DNA of 64,000 nucleotides from Lathyrus oleraceus (taxonomy: Eukaryota > Streptophyta > Magnoliopsida > Fabales > Fabaceae): positions 297,619,536 through 297,683,535 of the forward strand of contig NC_066581.1 of the NCBI RefSeq assembly GCF_024323335.1. Direction: 5' to 3'. Numbering within the stretch: position 1 is the first letter of the stretch; every line of letters begins with the position of its first letter. A model generated the notes under the pieces. The model ran no database searches, was not told the origin of the DNA, and was given only the letters and a program-made list of their open reading frames with translations. Shown here piece after piece: positions 1 to 12,326 of this stretch. The translations under genes were made by a program, and so were the position numbers.

Positions 1-1218
1 ACACAAGGACTTAATCCACTATAATCAACTAATTCCAAATATCACAAAGAATAACCTTCTTTGTCTTCTTAAGGATCCGACTATACCCTAGTCTCCTTAA
101 GGAATAAAAAACAATAAGTTTGAATAAAGGTTTTGTGTTTACAAGTTGCTTCTACACAAGCAGATTTTACACAAACGAAATACAATCACTTAAAGAAAAG
201 TATGCACAATGTTTAGAGATTTTTCACGTAGAAAACAGTCTTGTAAAATTGTTACAGTAGTCTTTTCTTCAAGTCTCCAAGACCTCTTTATATACCATGA
301 AAAAGGAACTGTTTAAGGGCGAATCCGAAATAATCAAAATGTAGTTGTCCACTAATGGATTAGTGACAGGTGTGAAAAATACTATTGTCATTTGCCCACG
401 ATCTCAAGTAGTGGAAATCATATTTGATTTGTACCATGTACTATTTGATCACGTATCCATTTTGATCTTATCTTCAAATTCAATGGCTTCTGATAAAAAA
501 TGATGAAGCATGAAACGAAGAAACATATAGCTAGATTCAGAAACTTCATAATCTTCAGTTAAAACCTTGACAGAGTCATCAATCTGGCTTGAGATCTTCA
601 GACTCTTCGGTCAGAACCTTGATAACCTCAACATTTGGCTTGAGATCTTCATAATCTTCAGCTAAGTAACAAAACTTCAGAAGCTTTCCATTCTTCAGAA
701 AATTGACAATTAGAGTCACATCCAGAAGTAGAAGTGGAGAGAATATTGCAGCAACAACATATCATCTTTTTGGAATTTCTCATGAGTGAATCAGTATAGA
801 AGCAGAAAGAACATTGTAGCAACAACTTTACATCTTTCAGAGCTTCTCATGAGTGATTAGCATAAGCGGGACTAAGAATTAGAACTGGTTGCTAAAGCTA
901 CACAATAACAAACCATTAGGGTACCAAAATTCTTCTCACACAAATACAACATTGTTATCATCAAAACTCAAGGTATAAATAAATAACTAAATTTTGTTCT
1001 AACACAATGAACTTCTAGGGAAAACCTTGTAAGTTCTCACAAATATTTCGAGTTATGCACTCACTCACATAGACACATCTTATACAAGTGAAAAAAGAAT
1101 TCATTCTAAATAAGAAAATATATATTCATATATTATTTCATTAAAACAATAATATACATACATTACACACAAAAAATGGGATGACATGGCTACTCCAAAA
1201 AAAAGACGACCTCCCCAT
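1..1218. other. AT-rich stretch without recognisable gene
   Basis: I see no coding region here. Two short imperfect direct repeats are visible. One, at about 590-665, centres on GAGATCTTCA followed by ATCTTC. The other, at about 735-860, repeats GCAACAAC...CATCTTT...TTCTCATGAGTGA. The texture resembles LTR or untranslated sequence of a degraded retroelement, but no end or primer site could be found. Confidence 0.4.
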
Positions 1219-2390
1219 CTATGAGCATGTGATCCAGTAAAAAACCTGCTCCCTCGAGATAAGCAGAAGATAGTGAAAATGATCCACTGAGTGCAAAGCA
1301 TTCTCAAAATATTGAGATGTTGTCCCAACACGGGGGGCCACACAGTCAGCCAAACTTTGAGTTAGAGAAGGGTTCTCAAGGTGTAGAGACTTCATCCCCC
1401 TACGAGTTACCGAAAGAGATGCTTGAGCATATGATAAATTACATTGAGCAATAACTAGAGCTTGCTTCTTCCTAATCATGATCCTCACCAGACGAGTCTC
1501 ATGACCAGCCAGAGAGCCAAGGAGTTTAATGGGGCCAAATCATCTTTTATCTTAGTAAGAGAAGTAAAAGTTGCATGTATTTCCTATAAGTATTTATCCC
1601 ACTTAAGACTTATATTTTTAACACTCTCTTCCAGACGCTGCTTCTTAATACATTGCTGATCAGACCAAAGAGCTTCCAAACGACCAACTTCATTAAGGGA
1701 CAAAGTGGTATACACACGCTGGGTATACCAAGCCAAAGTCGCCAATTCTTCCTTCAGGGCAATCCCAAACAGATTGACCAGATACGAGGAATACTCTTTT
1801 GAAGGAGGAGTCTGAAGGTCCTTGGAGGAGAGTGAGTCTCATCATATCATCAACGAACTGGCTGGATAACCAGGCACACTTTGGAACCTCAGAAGAGTAT
1901 TCAAAGCAATGTCACTCCATGCCAACCATGTTACCCATTTTATAAGCCAGACTTGTACTTCATCCTTCATCCAATCTTCACACAATCATTGTAAAAACAA
2001 ATACATCATGAACTAGAAACAACCGGTCTTCAAAAAGTTGCAACTCAGGAAGAGGACCAAAGCCTCTGACGATCGAGTCCAAATAAATTAACCCTCTACT
2101 CTGCATCCGAGTCACAGGGCCACAACAATATCGAAAGAGATGAAAGAAAAGGGTCACATAAGGATTTCATTTTAATTATTCACACCAATACATATAGACA
2201 TTCACATACACTCAGCTTGTTGAATAAAGTTGTGAAGGAGCCATCACCAGATATTTAAGAACTTATATCTCAAAGGTAATGAAAGACAGGCGAAGACCTA
2301 GAACAGAGAAGGTGCATTCATAAAAAGGAATGACATGATCTCCATATTTACTACATATCCTTTCATCCTCAGTTGGAGTCAAGGCACCTC
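1219..2390 (-). pseudogene. Degraded 'putative gypsy-type transposon' (Transposase_28-like) coding relic
   Basis: On the minus strand, 2390 to about 1985 reads as protein in one frame apart from several stop codons. It includes the segments TPTEDERICSKYG, HVIPFYECTFSVLGLRLSF and VLKYLVMAPSQLY. These resemble, from memory of the family, the plant proteins labelled 'putative gypsy type transposon' (Transposase_28), which occur in TE-encoded ORFs and have a charged C-terminal coiled coil. Further along the same strand, 1800 to 1585 reads as a helical charged stretch (EELATLAWYTQRVYTTLSLN) and 1488 to 1219 is open. The frame changes at least once near 1975. Function is unknown; the family is TE-associated. 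It is clearly broken, and nothing around it identifies the parent element. Sequence up to 3072 may be an upstream part but could not be matched. Confidence 0.45.
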
Positions 2391-4480
2391 AATTCGATGA
2401 TGGGAAAACTTCATGAAAGGCTCCATTAAGACTACCATTTATGGGGAAAGCATAAATGATGAAAGAGTAAACATAATCCATCCAAAAAGATTGAGCATTA
2501 TTCTAGGATTTGTGAACATTTTTCTATGATTTTTTACCCATAATGCACTAACTTTTCAGATGCATGAAAGAGAATTCTTAAAAAAAGAGGAGATAACTGC
2601 TAAATTGGGAAAATGTCTCAAAGAAAAATGGTGTTGACTCTTCAAGAACTATACTTTTGCATCCAAAAGGAAATAAACTTTATCTAACATGTTAAATCAC
2701 TCGTACGCACCACTCAAGTGTTCCAATTTCCAAGAGTCGTAATGACCACACCTCCCAAAATAAAATTGGAGTATGAGGAATTAAATACGTGAATCCCCAA
2801 GAACAAGAAGACCTCCATTTTTCTCTTCCAAATGTAAATGGGAGAGTGGTCGGCAATCGAGGATGCTGTAATAAACCATTGCCTTTCTATGCATAGACAC
2901 GAGTTTTGGGGGAAACTATTTTGGGCCAGCCATAGCGACCCCGACCGACCATCCTGAACGATTCATAGTCCTTCCAAAATCTTCCCAGTACACGAGAACT
3001 TTCCTCCTGGTGATCACAAAGGATCTCAATTGCATTCACATCCAACAACTCTCTGCATTTTACTCCTAACAAATAATGAGTTTGTTATTTCATATCTACT
3101 ATATATAAAAAAGGATCCAAATTCAGGTGACAAGTTTCAAACTCAATTTAAATATACTTTTCTCTCTCACATATTGACCTTGAAAGCCATGCCCCTATCC
3201 ACCACGTCGGAGCTCAGATCCACAATCGTTTCTGATCTTTACTCCATTTCTGGTTCCATAATAGATCATTGTCCATGCTCAAAGTTTCACACGATTCATT
3301 TTTTTTTTGTAGAAAAGTATGTTCAAAAACTGAATTAAAAATCTCACTTTTCAATAGAAGGCTCAACAACTTGTGACAAAAATTATTATAGTAACTCGTG
3401 TGTCTTTAAATACTACTCAACAACATTCTAAATAGTCAAAGGAACACATTTTAAAATTTTTAATCAATGCAACAAAACTATATTGAACCAACAGTGGTTT
3501 GAAGAAAAATAACCTCTAATTATGGAATTTTGATGACAAAATATAATTAAGAAAAATAATATATGGTCTATTATAGACTTTTTTCTTGGCCTGGTTTGAC
3601 ATTTTTAAAAGTCTAGCCTGTCCTGAAGCCTATTTAAAAGTGAGTTTCACATTAAGGTTTTCAAATAGTCCACTTTACCTTTTTTTTTACATAGATAACA
3701 AAGCCTTTCATATACTATTTAGCCTATTTTCTAATATATATTTATATATAGCCCGACCTATAAGACTTCATAGGTTTTTTTAAAAGCCTAAGTTAGACAT
3801 ATTTAAATAAATAGGCTTTTGAAAAAGTCTAGGCCCAGTCTTTTTATTTAAATAGGTAAAACTATAGGCTCATGTAGGCCTGCCTACCATATTCTCATCC
3901 CTACGTGTAAGTGAGCTTTATTTAGTTTATCACTCTGTGTGAATTATTGTTGTAAACAAACATCTTTGTAATTTCTTAAGTCCTCTAGTGCAAGGCAAGA
4001 AAGTCCTTTAAATTTTTAAGGAAAAGATTATAAGCATAGGTATAAGTAGGAGAATAATGATGAATCATTTAAAAATGTTAAACTAGAAAGTATATAAAAT
4101 AAGAAACAAAAGAGATTGTACCATCCCCATACTTAAATCATATATTGTCTATTATGGATGTAAATTAAAAGTAGGAAAAATGAGTATAAAAATCTCAAAT
4201 GTAATGGTTATTGAGGTGGTTGTAAGAAGTATCCCAATGAGATGTGGTAGTTATACATGGCTTGCACCATCTAACTCGTCCCGGTGATCATCTAATCTTC
4301 TATTATATTTTTTGGGCCAAACATGTTTGTTTTGCATGAAAACTAGTTTTATATGACTACTATTTATAACCATAAGAGTGTGAGGAGGAATGACGTTGAA
4401 AAGTTGGCACAAATCTTAATTAATTATAATTATTTTATTATTTGCATATGAATTGACTCTATTAGACATTTTCATGATTT
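2391..4480. other. Non-coding, AT-rich; no supported gene
   Basis: No convincing coding region. An open minus-strand stretch at 2887-3072 (61 codons) may be an extension of the preceding relic but has no recognisable motif. The part at 3570-3904 looks like a small transposon and is listed separately. Confidence 0.35.
3570..3904. mobile_element. Possible hAT-type non-autonomous element
   Basis: The segment is rich in AGGCCT/TAGGCCTG-like words and T-rich tracts. It ends in CCATATTCTCATCCCTA, which in reverse complement gives TAGGGATGAGAATATGG, typical of plant hAT termini. The left end has no clear matching terminal repeat and no 8-bp target duplication was found, so this may be a truncated copy. 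Confidence 0.25.
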
Positions 4481-5083
4481 GCGTGAAATCTAGTCAAAAG
4501 CATCTAAAACAAGATAATGATTATTTTATATGTCATCACATGTCAATATATGTAATAAAAAATACAATGAGATTTAAAAGTGACAAATATAAGACAAAAA
4601 CAATGCTAAATAAAAATAAAAGGAAAATATTAGAATACACATACACGTCTCTTGAATTTAGGTAACTCAAAAATTAAAATAAATAATTATAATTTATATA
4701 TAAAAAAATAAGAATGTTTGATATAAAAAGTTAAATTTTGTAGATTTAATAAAATAAGTGTATTAATTGTAATAAATAAAATAAGGTGAATTGGGATAGA
4801 AAAAGAATATTAGTGAAGGAGAAATAATAAGTATGAGAGAGAGAAAACTGAATTCAAATTAAAGTAGCTGCACCCCTGGTGAAAGGTTTATGAGATATTA
4901 CTTGATTTAGTTATTAAGCATTGTAAAAGAGTAACTGAGAAATCATAAACATGTGGTTTCGTGGTGTAGTTGGTTATCACGTCAGTCTAACACACTGAAG
5001 GTCCCCAGTTCGAGCCTGGGCGAAGCCATTGTTTGATATTTTTTTCATTCGTTTTGTTTCCAGTCCATCATGCCAAATACATA
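4481..5083. repeat. 603-bp segment carrying tRNA-Val, copy 1 of 2
   Basis: Aligns without any gap to 58761-59363 (constant offset 54,280), with only two mismatches seen by eye (near 4557 and 4588). The match starts at GCGTGAAATC and ends at CCAAATACAT. Beyond that, copy 2 skips about 160 bases and matches again from 5242. The tRNA gene lies inside. Such identity indicates a recent duplication or gene conversion, in contrast to the older blocks between the two copies. Confidence 0.9.
4955..5028 (+). tRNA. tRNA-Val (anticodon AAC), copy 1
   Basis: A 74-nt cloverleaf. The 7-bp acceptor pairs GGTTTCG with CGAAGCC (one G-T pair) and leaves A as discriminator. The D arm contains GTGTAGTTGGTTATCAC (A box). 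The anticodon stem is TCAGT/ACTGA around loop CTAACAC, giving anticodon AAC at 4989-4991. The T arm is CCCAG-TTCGAGC-CTGGG (B box). No intron; CCA is not encoded, as expected for a nuclear gene. Downstream, a run of T residues starting about 10 bases after the gene (5040-5044) would serve as RNA polymerase III terminator. Every stem pairs, so the gene is probably functional. Confidence 0.95.
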
Positions 5084-5839
5084 CAGACTCACATGCTTTT
5101 GCTTTTCTGTAACCCATTCATACTTTTGTAATATACATACATGTTGTAATTATTTAATTAATCTATGTTACTACTCCTATCACCAAACATTGAAAAATAA
5201 TCTAACTCTAATTCAACTTATATTCAAACTAACCAAATTTACGTTTTTCTTTTTATCTTTATTTTCGATTGCTAATTCAACTTATATTTTATTTTTTTAT
5301 TTTCAATATTAAATTTATATTTTCTTAATTTTTTTAACTTTCTTTGCAAGATCCATAATTATTAATATATATACTTTTTTTTAAAATAAAACAATACACA
5401 TATATAAGATTTCTTGCTCATATTTAATGATTAATATTCAATATTAAAAACTCTCTATTTTTTAAAATCAAATACATTGTTGAATTAAAGTTTAACGATT
5501 TTCAATATATATTTTTATATTAATTATCAATACAACCTTACTATGTATGTGTTAAATTAATTGAACTTAGGAATGAAGATAAAGTTTAATGAGTTCATTT
5601 TTACAACCGCAAAATTTTCTTGAAAACTGAATGCATTCGTTGAATTAATTAAACTTAGGAATGCATATAATCAGAAGGAGAATGAGGGAGGGTTAAAATT
5701 GAATTTTGAGCCTTATAATCCTTTTATTCATACACCATGAATCATGCCACGTTACAACCTTCAAAAGATTTAATTGAAGTTAAGTTTACTGTGAAAGCCT
5801 ACTATAGTAAAATTGTATTAAACTGACTCCAAGAATATT
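5084..5839. other. AT-rich spacer, partly duplicated at 6956-7165
   Basis: Not coding. 5343-5560, starting TTTGCAAGATCCATAA, is repeated with moderate divergence at 6956-7165. The sequence between them (about 5560-6955) therefore looks like inserted or duplicated material. Confidence 0.5.
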
Positions 5840-6967
5840 TGCTAATCATCTGCAAAGGTATATTGCTTCCGCATTACATTTTCCACACTTTAAAGTGTCT
5901 AAATCACTGCATTCTGCCCGGTGATCTCTTCACTATACATTGCACCATCATTTCAATAAAATTTTGATTTCAAAAATTGCATGAGCATTGCATTAGGATT
6001 ACCATTTTGAAAGGACAATCTTATTTGCAAACTAGTATTTAGTATCGAGAAATTTCAACAATTGTGTGATCAGGGGCAACCTGTCTAGAGACTCTGTCAA
6101 TCAAGGGACAATCCAACTAGAGACTCGGTAAACTGTTCTAAGAGTCGGTTTAATAAGGGGAAGACTGCTTCAAGGTTCAAATATTGCAATAAATAATTAT
6201 AACGACCAATCAATCTGAGGCAAATCACTTCAAGGCTCGGCAGAGCGCTTCACGCATCGGTTAATCAGGGGCATACTGCTCCAATGTTCAAGCCATCTTA
6301 AGGTTACATTATGGCGCAACTGCTTTCGAACTCCTTTTAAGGCAAAATTCTTCAAAGACCCAACAAATTAGGTGTCATATCCTAAATATTACCCTGAGTC
6401 TTTTTCATTTGCATTAGCATGGCATGACCATTCCATTTGATCATACATTTCATCATTCATTTCATTACATTATTATGAGGCCTAGATGGATGAAGAGTCG
6501 AGAGTACTTAATTTCTTTTGTGTCTTCGAAAAGCATAATTGTCATTTATGATTGAGAATTATAGGTAAATAGTCAAATAGTTTACTTTTTACAGTTAGTT
6601 CTCCATTCATGAATTCCTCTGCATCATCTGTCATTCATGCATAAGAATTAAAAGAAGGGGTCAAAAGGTTGGTTTTTTTTCCTGGTCTTTCATTCACTAT
6701 TTCATCACTTTTGAAAGTTTGCATACTTAGCTTCAGTGCTAACTCCCTCTAGTACAAAGTTTCCATTTGCACATCTTTCCCCGTAAAAATCACACCTTAG
6801 TGTTCGAACCTGACTCATATTTGCTTGACCAAGTGCAGATGCAACTAACTATTTTGAAATTGCCTCAAGTTGAGCTAACACTGATGTATTTGAATCAACT
6901 TCAAGAACACCCTTAGGTTTGACTGTTTGTTCACTTGAACGATACTCATTTTGTTTGCAAGATCCAT
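5840..6967. repeat. LTR-retrotransposon-like fragment, single-copy paralogue of the 45-kb hairpin arm
   Basis: 6256-6967 matches the left arm of the large inverted repeat (45150-45866) over about 700 bp with scattered differences. Within it, TGTCATATCCTAAAT at 6373 looks like the start of a plant gypsy LTR. Upstream, 6060-6300 repeats words such as ATCAGGGGCA, ACTGCT and AGAGACTC, which resembles untranslated retroelement sequence. No coding sequence is present. Confidence 0.55.
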
Positions 6968-7304
6968 AACTATTAATATATATACTTTTTTTAAAAATAA
7001 AATAATACACATGAAAAAAAATTCTTGCTCATATTTAGTGATTAATATCCAATATTAAAAACTCCCAATTCTTTAAAATCAAATACATTGTTGAATTAAA
7101 GTTTAATAATTTTCTATATATTTTCTTATCACAACTATCAGTACAACCTTACTATGTGTGCTTTTAATATCTTAAATAGTTATGGTAATTCCTCTAGTTG
7201 CGGGAGTATTGCATGATCAAAATGAAATTATGCGATAAACGAACACTAAATGGCATGTAAAAGCAGTCTTATCTTGATCTCTTAATCTGCAGGATCTACA
7301 AAAT

Positions 7305-7645
7305 TTAGATTGTATCCTGAATAGTCATTCAAGAAATAGTAATAAGATTGATATGCTAGTCTTTCTAACATTTGATCCATAAAAAGTCATGGAAATGATC
7401 TTTTCGAGTTGCTTGGTTCATCCTTTGATAATCAATACACATACGCCATCTGATAACTGTTCGAATTGGGATCAACTCTTTCTCTTCATTTTGAACAACA
7501 ATTGTACCTTTCTTATTTGAGAAAACATGCATTGGATTTATCTAAGAACTATCAGAAATAAGATAGATAATATATTCTTTAAGTAGTTTCAAAATTTCTT
7601 TACTCCCCGTTTCTTTCATGGTACGATTTATTCTTATTTAAGGTT
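7305..7645 (-). pseudogene. Athila-type reverse transcriptase fragment
   Basis: The minus strand encodes a piece of Ty3-gypsy reverse transcriptase. In order it shows a segment like EILKLLKEYIIYLISDS, then NEEKELIPIRTV, then RWRMCIDYQRMNQATRKDHF, then (after a one-base shift near 7385) a segment like MDQMLERLAYQSYYYFL and YSGYN. These correspond to the fingers/palm region just before the catalytic FMDD box in Athila pol, and match the same region of the Athila element at 24000-24300 in this window. The catalytic box itself is missing. There is a frameshift and an in-frame stop. It is a dead fragment with no LTR visibly attached. Confidence 0.8.
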
Positions 7646-8324
7646 GATCTACCGACTTGAATTATGTTATAGTAATGGTTAAGAAATATAAATAAAAAAT
7701 ATACTATTGAATAAATAAATAAATAAAATAAATAAAAATGTGTCAATTCGTATTTGTGATCCGAATATTAATTAATTGTATAATGTAGAATTGTTTTATT
7801 AAGTTTTACAAAAAAAAACTATATTAATGCAAATAAACATGTCCTTAAAAAATTAGATCGATATGCAACACGAAATATGATAATTAGATATATATTTTAG
7901 TATGCATTAATTATAAAAGATAACCATAATATTAAAAAATTGAATAAATAATTTTAAATGGTAATTATAATTTTAAAAAAATTGTATTTTTAATATGGCA
8001 TACATCTGTACCACATCTAATTATTTATTTGTTTAAAATAATTAATGAGTAACTTATTATATTATAATAAGTTATAAAAACTTGGTGAAAAAATAATAAT
8101 TTATTTTATGTAAAAGATCTGCGAAAAAGTTGATGAGACTCTTAAGACGATATTTTCATTAATCTTAAAAGACATGTAAGTTCGTACGAGTCGAGTAATA
8201 TGAAGATCAATAGGAATACATAAAAAAAAAAATATATATAAAGATACATATTTAAATAGTTAAATATAGTTTTATGAATTTGTGATTGTGACCATAATAT
8301 TATTTATCAACCATACACTTCTTC

Positions 8325-8456
<132 letters not shown>

Positions 8457-8983
8457 ACGGTAGTCTCTTTTTCATTTATAAAAATATTAGTATCAACAAT
8501 ATATATTTTTTCATTTATAAAATATTTGTATTAATAATATACTTTCCTTCATTTTTATAAAAATATTTGTATCAACAATACATTTTTTTCGTTTATAAAA
8601 ATAACATCATTTATCAACAATACACTTTTTTCGTTTATAAAAATAACATTGTTTATTAATAATATGCTTTCTTTTATTTTTATAAAAATATTTGTATTAA
8701 ATAATAAATTCTTTTACCTATATACAAATTAATTTTGTTTTAGCTTCTATTTATAAAAATATTTGTATCAAAAATAAAATAAAAATCATAAAAAATAAGA
8801 TCTTTTAGTTAAAAAGAAATAGAGTTACTTAGTTAGGAGGTAAAAAAATTCGATTTAAAAAATTGGTAATAATATGATTAGAATTGATGGATTGAATCAT
8901 ATAATGTTTGTTAAATTTTTATAGTATTTCATAATTCATTAAATATGAGATATCTAATATCGTTCAATTTAAGTGAGGAAAAG

Positions 8984-9690
8984 ACTAGGGATGTTCATGG
9001 GTGCGGGTGGACCCGCGAACCCACTTACCCAAACCGAACCAACCTATAAATTATTCAAACTCATTCATTTACGAGTATATCCAATCCATCCCGCAATGAC
9101 CCGAACAGTTTTGGTTAGAGTATCATGTTTGAGTTTCTCAACTCGCAGACTCATTGATCAAACCCATTGATGTAACATTAGTAATTTTTTATTTTTTATT
9201 ATTATTATTTTAAATAAAAATATAAAATTAATATCTAACTATTAACGATAATTTTGCCAATTTTTTTTTTCTCAAACAATAATATTATTAGACCAATTAG
9301 TTTACGTACATCTAAGACTAAATATTGTTTCTTTTTTTTTACATGTCATTTCCAACTTACGTATTTTATTAAAATAACGTGTCTAGTAAAATTTTATACT
9401 ATTATCAAGTATTATATCGTGTTGATGAATTTTATTGGATATTATATGATGTGTTTATTCCAATTTGAATTGTGTTAAAAAAATATATTGAAATAAATCA
9501 TTAAAAAAATAATTTTTACTTAAAATACAAACCGTAAACCCAACCCAACTCATAAATGAACGGGTCGTTTTGGGTCAGTTTTGACAATGAAATTACGGGT
9601 TGGACGACGGACCCAACCCACTAAAGTTAAACGGGTTGGGTAACGGGTTTGACCAAACTCAGTTCAATCCAATTCACCAATTTTATCATA
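8984..9690. mobile_element. Probable hAT-like non-autonomous element (present only in block copy 1)
   Basis: Left end CTAGGGATGTTCATGGGTG is of hAT terminal type. The first about 90 bases are rich in ACCCG/ACCCA words and the last about 170 (9520-9690) in GGGTTGGG/CCCAACCC, which gives an overall inverted compositional symmetry. An exact right terminus and the 8-bp target duplication could not be placed. Block copies 2 and 3 keep only the first bases (ACTAGGGAT) and then jump to the sequence at about 10108, which fits a deletion in their common ancestor. Confidence 0.35.
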
Positions 9691-10345
9691 ACATAATAAT
9701 GTAAAGGATCATGTTAACCAGTATCCGATCACTTATTAAGAATTTTTTTAAAAAAAAATGTTAGGTTTAGTGCATTGAATTTTCATATTCTAAATTAATA
9801 AAACAAAGCAACCTAATTTTTTTTCCAAACCTTTACTATACATATTTTTTTGCAAATTTGAAATTTGAAATTCTTTTGTAATGTAAATTTATGGATTCAT
9901 TACAGTTAAGTTTTATAAGTCATTATACAAAGAATGATAATTGACTACATTATTTTATATTTTATTGTGCTTGTGAGTAGAAGATTTAATCTCATTTCAC
10001 GTTTGACCATATTTGTAAAAAGCTATAGTTAAAGTGTGATCATATTTTCAAAAAACTATAATTAAAGTATCACAATGACTTATCCCTATATAACAAAATA
10101 TATTAATTAAAATTGATAGCGTATATGTTATACTTTTTATCAAGCAATGAACCATTCTTTAATTAATATTCAATATCATACAAAATATATATTTAATATC
10201 TTTTGATACTAAACAATTGAGTTTACGTAAATTTGTTGATATAGATTTTATTCACTTGCAATAACAAACTTTGCGGATTGTGATATAGATTGAGTTTACA
10301 AAAAATTTAAATAATAATTTCCTATTTAACAACACATATAATAAG

Positions 10346-10896
10346 TGTTGGTGATTTTAGTATCACCCATGATTTTAGTAGTAATGAGATTTACTATAGG
10401 CCGATGCAATTATGCGTTAAAGCTTGGAAACGAGTTAGGAGTAGTGCGGAGTGCACGCTCGTAGAGCCAACGTGTAATTGACTGCAAGTAATTGAAAACG
10501 GGGTTCCAAGGCCAGGGGTGCGGGGCAGCGCCCCGCTGGGGTTCCAAGGGGCGAAGCCCCTGGCGGGGTGCGGGGCAGCGCCCCGAAGAAAATTTTCTTT
10601 TGAACGTTTGAACCTTCCCAGCCGTTATTACCGTTTTTCTTGAAAAGGTATGACTTTTCGTTTTCAGTTTTCGTTCTCCTATAAAAGGGGGAAATCTGGC
10701 CTCGGTTTGGGGTTACACACAAAAACCATTCTACGTTCCAGAATCTTTCTTTTGCCAGAAACATTCTCTCTTCAAGAATTATCCCCACAAAGATTTCGTG
10801 AACCCAGGCATAAATAGGGTCGAAATACTTTGTTCGGAAAGTGAACGAACACGATTCTTCGAAGATTATCCAGGATTATCAATTAATTATCTAACA
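10346..10896 (+). mobile_element. 551-bp solo LTR with ATAAG target duplication
   Basis: Starts TGTTGGTGAT and ends TTATCTAACA, giving the TG...CA ends of an LTR. It is flanked by ATAAG at 10341-10345 and 10897-10901. The empty site is preserved in block copy 3 at 52738-52742, which fixes both ends. It contains a TATA box on the plus strand and a GC-rich patch (10498-10585) built of hairpin words such as GGGGCAGCGCCCC and GGGGCGAAGCCCC. No internal region exists, so it is the product of LTR-LTR recombination. The apparent open reading on the minus strand inside it is incidental. Confidence 0.93.
10680..10687 (+). promoter_or_regulatory. TATA box of the solo LTR
   Basis: TATAAAAG in the sequence CTCCTATAAAAGGGGG, about 330 bases into the LTR. 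This is the expected place for the U3 promoter, and it fixes the LTR orientation as plus. Confidence 0.75.
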
Positions 10897-11158
10897 ATAA
10901 GATATATAACAATGGCGGTTTCCATTTTCATTCATACATAAAAGATTTATGAGTTTTGAAGTTCATTAAAATAATTTATAAATATAAATGGCTATTATTG
11001 TATTTGAATAAAAAAATGTTTTGTGATTTTTGAATGAATATTTCTATAAATTGTAATTAATTAGGATTTCTTTTACTATTAAAATGTATTAACATTAATT
11101 ACATAATAATTATAAGGTATTATTAAAAGATTACAAAATTTTGATTATAAAAATAATA

Positions 11159-12134
11159 CTACCTCCGTTCCTATTTGTAAGAGACAAACATAAGAAATCA
11201 CACAAACCAAGGAATATTTCTTTTAATTAGTTTTTCTGAAAAATAAACTTGTACTTCCAAAAATACCCCTAAGTTAAACATTTAGTAGTATTAATGTTAT
11301 AATTAAGCCAAATGTTGATATAATAAAAATTGGTCAGCATTTATTCTATCCAAAAATAATTACAACAAAAAAATTGGCTTTCCACATTCTCATCGTGAAA
11401 AATTAGATGCAAATTAAATTTCCCTCTATTTTTTTTATACATCTTCCCACCAAATTTTAAAAACCAAAATAATCTTCCCACCAATTTTGGTAGTATATTT
11501 GTCTTTTTTATATAAAGAGAGTTGGTGTTTCATTTCAATCATACTAGAAATTTAGTTTTCATCTACTAGAATTAAGTCCATGACAGATGAAAATGGTGAG
11601 CAATCTCTTTATATATTGATTACTGTGTGACACGTTAATATACTTGGCTAACATATATAGTTATATGCATGGTAATATACATGATGATATCCATTAATAT
11701 ATTTATACACTACCATTTTTCTTTTAGTTTTTTATTAATTTGATTGAGCAACACATATATGAAAGTCCACTGTGTGTTTTGATTATACGTTTTGATGATT
11801 TATTGCAGAGTCGGTGATAAGTGAAAGTTCTAAAAAACGGGGTTTCCTGAATAACGAAGATAGAAAGGCTATATGTCAAATATTGCTTTGCTCTAGTGAT
11901 GCTAATGGAAACTGAATAGGTTTGGCTTTAGATACCCATTATGTGTATGGGGAATATACATAGCACGTTCTTTTCAAAACATTAATGCCCAATGAATAAT
12001 AAATATTGCATTTTGTTTACTAAGGGTATAAATGAGATTTCTCAATTAATAAAATTTAATTTTATAATGTGTCTCTTATAAAAAGGACCAAAAGAAAGTT
12101 ACAATTTGTCTCTTACAAATAGGAACGGAGGTAG
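11159..12134 (+). mobile_element. Mariner-like (Stowaway-type) non-autonomous element, 976 bp
   Basis: Perfect terminal inverted repeats of about 29 bases begin CTACCTCCGTTCCTATTTGT at 11159 and have their mirror copy at 12106-12134. They are flanked by TA on both sides (11157-11158 and 12135-12136). The CTCCGTTCC terminus and TA duplication are diagnostic of plant Tc1/mariner elements. The empty site is at about 52995 in block copy 3. It is longer than a typical MITE and keeps the start of a transposase gene, so it is an internally deleted derivative of an autonomous element. Confidence 0.93.
11580..11915 (+). pseudogene. Mariner-like transposase N-terminal relic with intron
   Basis: An ATG at 11580 opens a 16-nt exon ending at 11595 before GTGAGC (donor). 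The sequence TTTATTGCAG ends at 11808 (acceptor). Joining 11580-11595 to 11809-11915 gives an in-frame peptide of 35-40 residues ending in TGA at 11913. Its second part, GFLNNEDRKAICQILL, resembles the first helix of the N-terminal helix-turn-helix DNA-binding domain of plant mariner-like transposases. The stop falls where the family normally continues into the rest of the domain; the DDD catalytic part is absent. The exon structure is inferred from splice signals only. Confidence 0.6.
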
Positions 12135-12326
12135 TAATTCTTAACAACTCTTAATAGTATTTTGATTCCTTAATAATGTATAATAATTTTTAATAATGAT
12201 AGAATTACATAAAAGTTACAAAAAGAAAATTCATTTTAAGAATTTATACTCATAAAATATGCACAACAACATTGGCCTTCAAACGAAATATATATAGACC
12301 CTCGTATAAATTATAAAATAAAGAGT

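Noticed and set aside
10435..10788. 117-codon minus-strand open frame
   Set aside because: Lies wholly inside the solo LTR, across its GC-rich hairpins and TATA box; no protein motif.
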